Assembly (NCBI GenBank): GCA_030528545.1 | Contig: JAUMYR010000132.1 | Location: 1-7,371 of the forward strand | Origin: Propionibacteriaceae bacterium | GTDB lineage: Bacteria > Actinomycetota > Actinomycetes > Propionibacteriales > Propionibacteriaceae | Direction of reading: 5' to 3' | Length of the DNA: 7,371 bases | Part shown: piece by piece, positions 5,070-7,371 of the stretch | Layout of the letters: the number at the start of each line of letters is the position of its first letter | How positions within the stretch are numbered: the first letter of the stretch is position 1 | Made by a program: the position numbers and the translations under genes | The notes under the pieces: model-generated | Told to the model about the DNA's origin: nothing | The model's database searches: none | What the model saw: the letters and a program-made list of their open reading frames with translations, nothing else

Positions 5070-5991
5070 AAGCATCGCTGTCCCCGAAACGAAGAAGGTT
5101 ACCGAAGAAGAAGCTGCGCTGCTCGCTGACATCAACAGCTTCAGCCCGCCCGCCAGGCAGGCTTTCGACGAAGTCCTGGCGGCGATCCAGGATCTCGCCG
5201 TTGCTCAGGTCGAGCCGTTGCTTAGGCGTGTCATTCACCGGGTTTTTGAGCGTTCGATGGCCGAGTTCTTCGCCGATGAGGTGGCCACGAGCATCCAGCT
5301 CCCCGCAGAACTCGTGCACTACACGGTCCCTCACCCGGACGGCATACCGCTGCCCAGGCCGGACAGCGAACCGGACCTGACTCTGGCGGAAGCTCTCCAG
5401 ACCCGGCGATCACACAGAAACTACGCGAAGCGAGCGTTGAGTTTAGACGAGGTGGGTGCGGTTCTTCATATGGCGCTCGCCAGCAACGCCACCGAAGATG
5501 GGTACGGCACACGCAATATCCCGCAGATGCCCTATCCGAATATTGGAGGACTAGACCCGGTAGAGATCGGGTTCATCGCGCACGCGGTCGATGGGCTCGA
5601 GCCGGGCTACTACCGATACGATAAGGTTGGGCACGCGCTGGTACTGGTATCCCTTGGGGATTACCGTATGCCCCTTATCAACGCGACGTTCGAGAACGAC
5701 TGGATTTTCTACGCTCCGGCTGTCCTAGTAATCAGTAACGATCAGCGGAAGGTGTCGTGGAAGTATAAGACTCGAGGATACCGAATCGCTGGCATTGATC
5801 TCGGAGCAGCCCTCCAGAACATCTACCTCGCCTGCACCGCTTATCACTTGAGTTGCTGTGCGGTCGCCGGATACCACGATGAGCGGATAAATCATCTGCT
5901 GCGATATCCCTCAGGCGACATCAGCGTCGGCTGTCTCGTTCCGATCGGTGCGAGGCCAGCCCCACGAGGCGTACAACCCAACGGTCAGTAG
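5056..5991 (+). CDS. sagB: FMN-dependent azoline dehydrogenase (SagB type)
   Basis: This 311-residue protein is a nitroreductase-fold flavoenzyme that would oxidise thiazolines/oxazolines to aromatic thiazoles/oxazoles. Residues 1-90 form an alpha-helical N-terminal extension. The oxidoreductase domain starts near 105 with LAEALQTRRSHRNYAKRALSLDEVGAVL (the FMN phosphate-binding Arg cluster at 117-121). The block YPNIGGLDPVEIGFIAHAVDGLEPGYYRYD (160-189) matches the family pattern 'YPSaGaLyPvE...GlypG.Y.Yd'. WKYKTRGYRIAGIDLGAALQNIYLACTAYHL (235-265) contains the Lys-Tyr pair K236-Y237 that is catalytic in this family (known for the McbC/BcerB type). DERINHLL follows at 275-282. It lies downstream of the degenerate relative with a 14-base overlap and 5 bases before the membrane protease. 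Codon 130 is TTA. All expected motifs are present, so the enzyme should be active. Confidence 0.92.
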   Translation: MSTSESIAVPETKKVTEEEAALLADINSFSPPARQAFDEVLAAIQDLAVAQVEPLLRRVIHRVFERSMAEFFADEVATSIQLPAELVHYTVPHPDGIPLPRPDSEPDLTLAEALQTRRSHRNYAKRALSLDEVGAVLHMALASNATEDGYGTRNIPQMPYPNIGGLDPVEIGFIAHAVDGLEPGYYRYDKVGHALVLVSLGDYRMPLINATFENDWIFYAPAVLVISNDQRKVSWKYKTRGYRIAGIDLGAALQNIYLACTAYHLSCCAVAGYHDERINHLLRYPSGDISVGCLVPIGARPAPRGVQPNGQ

Positions 5992-5996
5992 TAGCT

Positions 5997-6860
5997 ATGA
6001 CGGGCAGAGAGCTGGGTGAGGCATTTCTTTCGTGGACGGTGCTGATGCTTGGCGTCGCCGGTGTGACAGCCGTTGTGGTATTCGCTCTCCCCCGGCTTCG
6101 CCCCCGCCTGGCGGGCATCGTCTGTGTGACGATCGGAAGCTTCGGCATCGCGCTGGGCTGGCTCAATCTTATGGAGGAGAGCCTGCCAGCACTGCTGAGC
6201 ATGGCCTGTGGCGGTGTTGACAGTCGGGGGGATGTGCTCACTCTGGTGGTCCGAATGGCAGGGGCCTGCCTGGCGGGCACAGTGGCGGCTTGGGCAGCGT
6301 TCCACCTAGAGAAACTCCTGCTGGGTATCCGGTTTCGTGAAAGCCGGTCAGATGAGCCCGTGTCTGGGATTCCCCAGCGAGCCGAGAGCATGGAGGGAGT
6401 TGCTCGAGTGGTGGCTCATCCGTGGGCGTTCATTGGGCTGTCCTTCTATTCGGCTCTCGGGGAGGAGTTGCTGTTCCGGGCGAGCATGCTGTCCCCGCTA
6501 TGGTTCGGCCCAGACGCACTGGGGGAACGGCTGCGAATCGGATGGTGGTTGCTTCTCGTGCAAGGGGTCCTTTTCGGGCTGGTCCACCTTACCTTCGGTT
6601 GGCGGACGGTCCTGGCTAAGTCAGTGCTTGGTGTGCTCCTGGGTTGTTCGGGGTTGTTCGGAGGAGTTGTCGCCGGCGCGCTCGTCCCACACCTGGTTCA
6701 CCAGGTTCTGGTACTGCGTCAGTTCACCTCCCAGCCATGGTGGGGCAACGCCAAGGCGCGAAGAAGGCTCCCAGAACAGGATCCGCTGATGGGCATACCC
6801 GTGCCCTCGCGGGTCGCTGGTCTCGGACGTGAGACAGAGGCGAGAACGGAGGAATCATGA
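5997..6860 (+). CDS. CPBP family intramembrane metalloprotease (SagE-like)
   Basis: This 287-residue membrane protein has hydrophobic segments at about 9-31, 38-56, 80-101, 141-155, 181-200 and 205-230. It carries the CPBP (CAAX protease and bacteriocin-processing) motifs in order: EELLFR (E156, E157, R161), FGLVH (F193, H197), and HLVHQ (H232-Q236, where the family usually has HxxxN or HxxxD). Relatives are thought to cut near the membrane. In streptolysin-type clusters SagE belongs to this family and has been proposed as leader peptidase and/or immunity protein. Here it is a good candidate to cut the precursor after VAPGG. The N-terminal 130 residues before the core domain carry extra helices. 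The start is 5 bases after the sagB stop, without a strong Shine-Dalgarno, which suggests coupled translation. Its own stop overlaps the next start (ATGA). Family sure; role inferred. Confidence 0.87.
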   Translation: MTGRELGEAFLSWTVLMLGVAGVTAVVVFALPRLRPRLAGIVCVTIGSFGIALGWLNLMEESLPALLSMACGGVDSRGDVLTLVVRMAGACLAGTVAAWAAFHLEKLLLGIRFRESRSDEPVSGIPQRAESMEGVARVVAHPWAFIGLSFYSALGEELLFRASMLSPLWFGPDALGERLRIGWWLLLVQGVLFGLVHLTFGWRTVLAKSVLGVLLGCSGLFGGVVAGALVPHLVHQVLVLRQFTSQPWWGNAKARRRLPEQDPLMGIPVPSRVAGLGRETEARTEES

Positions 6861-7371
6861 CCCCCCGGGCTGCGGACTCACCGGTGCTACGTGCGCGTTT
6901 CGACGGGCAGCGCTGGGTCGAGGGATCCCTCGAAGGGCAGGACTATGCTGTGCCGCCGCTGGTTGACTGGGCTTGCGGCATCGGCGGTTACCGGGAGGGA
7001 GTGACTTCATCGATGCTGCGTGCCCCCCGGGCGATCCTGAAGTTGCTGTCGGAGCAGGGCATCGCGACGATTAGGGTTCTATCATCAAGTTGGTCCGAAC
7101 TGTGGCGGTGGCAGGCTGTTCAGGGAGAGCAGGGCTGGTCCGTGAACACTATCGGGGGAGGACCCACTCTGGTCGATTCCGAACCCGCGTCGGAGCGGGA
7201 ACGCTGGATCCGAAACCTGGATTGTTTGGACCGGGCGATGGATCACGTGGTGCTGGAAGAGCTGGGGTGGGTTTCGGTGCGGACCGAGAACCGCGACTTC
7301 GCTCAAGCCGTTGCGCTTCGGGCGAGGCAACGAGGCCTACATCTCGCCGTGCGTGGGCCGGTAGCCCTGAC
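6857..7371 (+). CDS. Unrecognised soluble protein, N-terminal 171 residues
   Basis: An open frame starts at ATG 6857 inside an ATGA overlap with the protease gene, after GGAGG at 6848-6852, and runs off the right edge without a stop. The visible part is hydrophilic, without a signal peptide or membrane helix, and rich in Trp and Arg. Segments that can be described are PPLVDWACGIGGYREG (about 33-48), a helix APRAILKLLSEQG, a strand-like ATIRVLSSSW, and a later ENRDFAQAVALRARQRGLHLAVRG. The alternating helix/strand texture suggests an alpha/beta fold, but no family motif is seen. Being last in a coupled operon, it is likely a pathway protein: a tailoring enzyme, a regulator, or part of the modification complex. 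It does not resemble YcaO, nitroreductase or ABC proteins in the part visible. No function is assigned. Confidence 0.7.
   Translation, partial: MTPRAADSPVLRARFDGQRWVEGSLEGQDYAVPPLVDWACGIGGYREGVTSSMLRAPRAILKLLSEQGIATIRVLSSSWSELWRWQAVQGEQGWSVNTIGGGPTLVDSEPASERERWIRNLDCLDRAMDHVVLEELGWVSVRTENRDFAQAVALRARQRGLHLAVRGPVAL

Overview
The window is a run of genes, all on the + strand, that reads as a biosynthetic cluster for a linear azol(in)e-containing peptide (LAP/TOMM), a ribosomal peptide in which Cys/Ser/Thr are turned into thiazole/oxazole rings. The base composition is GC-rich (by eye near 60%), the Shine-Dalgarno sites are strong and the genes are tightly coupled. This suggests an actinobacterium. 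Codon use is mixed (AT-ending codons and at least five TTA codons), so it is less extreme than a typical Streptomyces. This taxonomic call is inference.

Layout: (i) 1-995, the end of an ABC-transporter ATPase and an ABC-2 permease, the probable exporter. (ii) 1054-1170, a 38-residue Cys-rich peptide with the streptolysin S-type leader ending VAPGG and the core WCCSCCCWCNFTIFF. It has a near-perfect ribosome binding site and is the likely substrate of the whole cluster. (iii) 1171-1389, a leader region with two tandem hairpins that probably limit read-through from the precursor gene into the enzyme genes. (iv) 1390-5991, the modification enzymes: a YcaO cyclodehydratase (SagD type, ending PLPYP), a small four-helix membrane protein, a SagC-type E1-like/leader-binding protein, a degenerate nitroreductase-like protein, and an FMN-dependent SagB-type azoline dehydrogenase. 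(v) 5997-6860, a CPBP-family membrane protease (the SagE family), a candidate leader peptidase or immunity protein. (vi) 6857 to the right edge, an unrecognised protein that starts in an ATGA overlap and runs out of the window.

Proposed scheme: the SagC-like protein binds the leader and presents the core to SagD, which phosphorylates backbone amides with ATP and cyclodehydrates Cys/Ser/Thr. SagB, perhaps paired with its degenerate neighbour, oxidises azolines to azoles. The CPBP protease may cut after Gly-Gly, and the ABC transporter exports the product. The family is that of streptolysin S, listeriolysin S and clostridiolysin S, best known from Firmicutes. A streptolysin-type leader in an actinobacterial-looking cluster, joined to a short Trp-flanked core, is the main point of interest. 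Nothing convincing is encoded on the minus strand, and I see no RNA genes, mobile elements or CRISPR.
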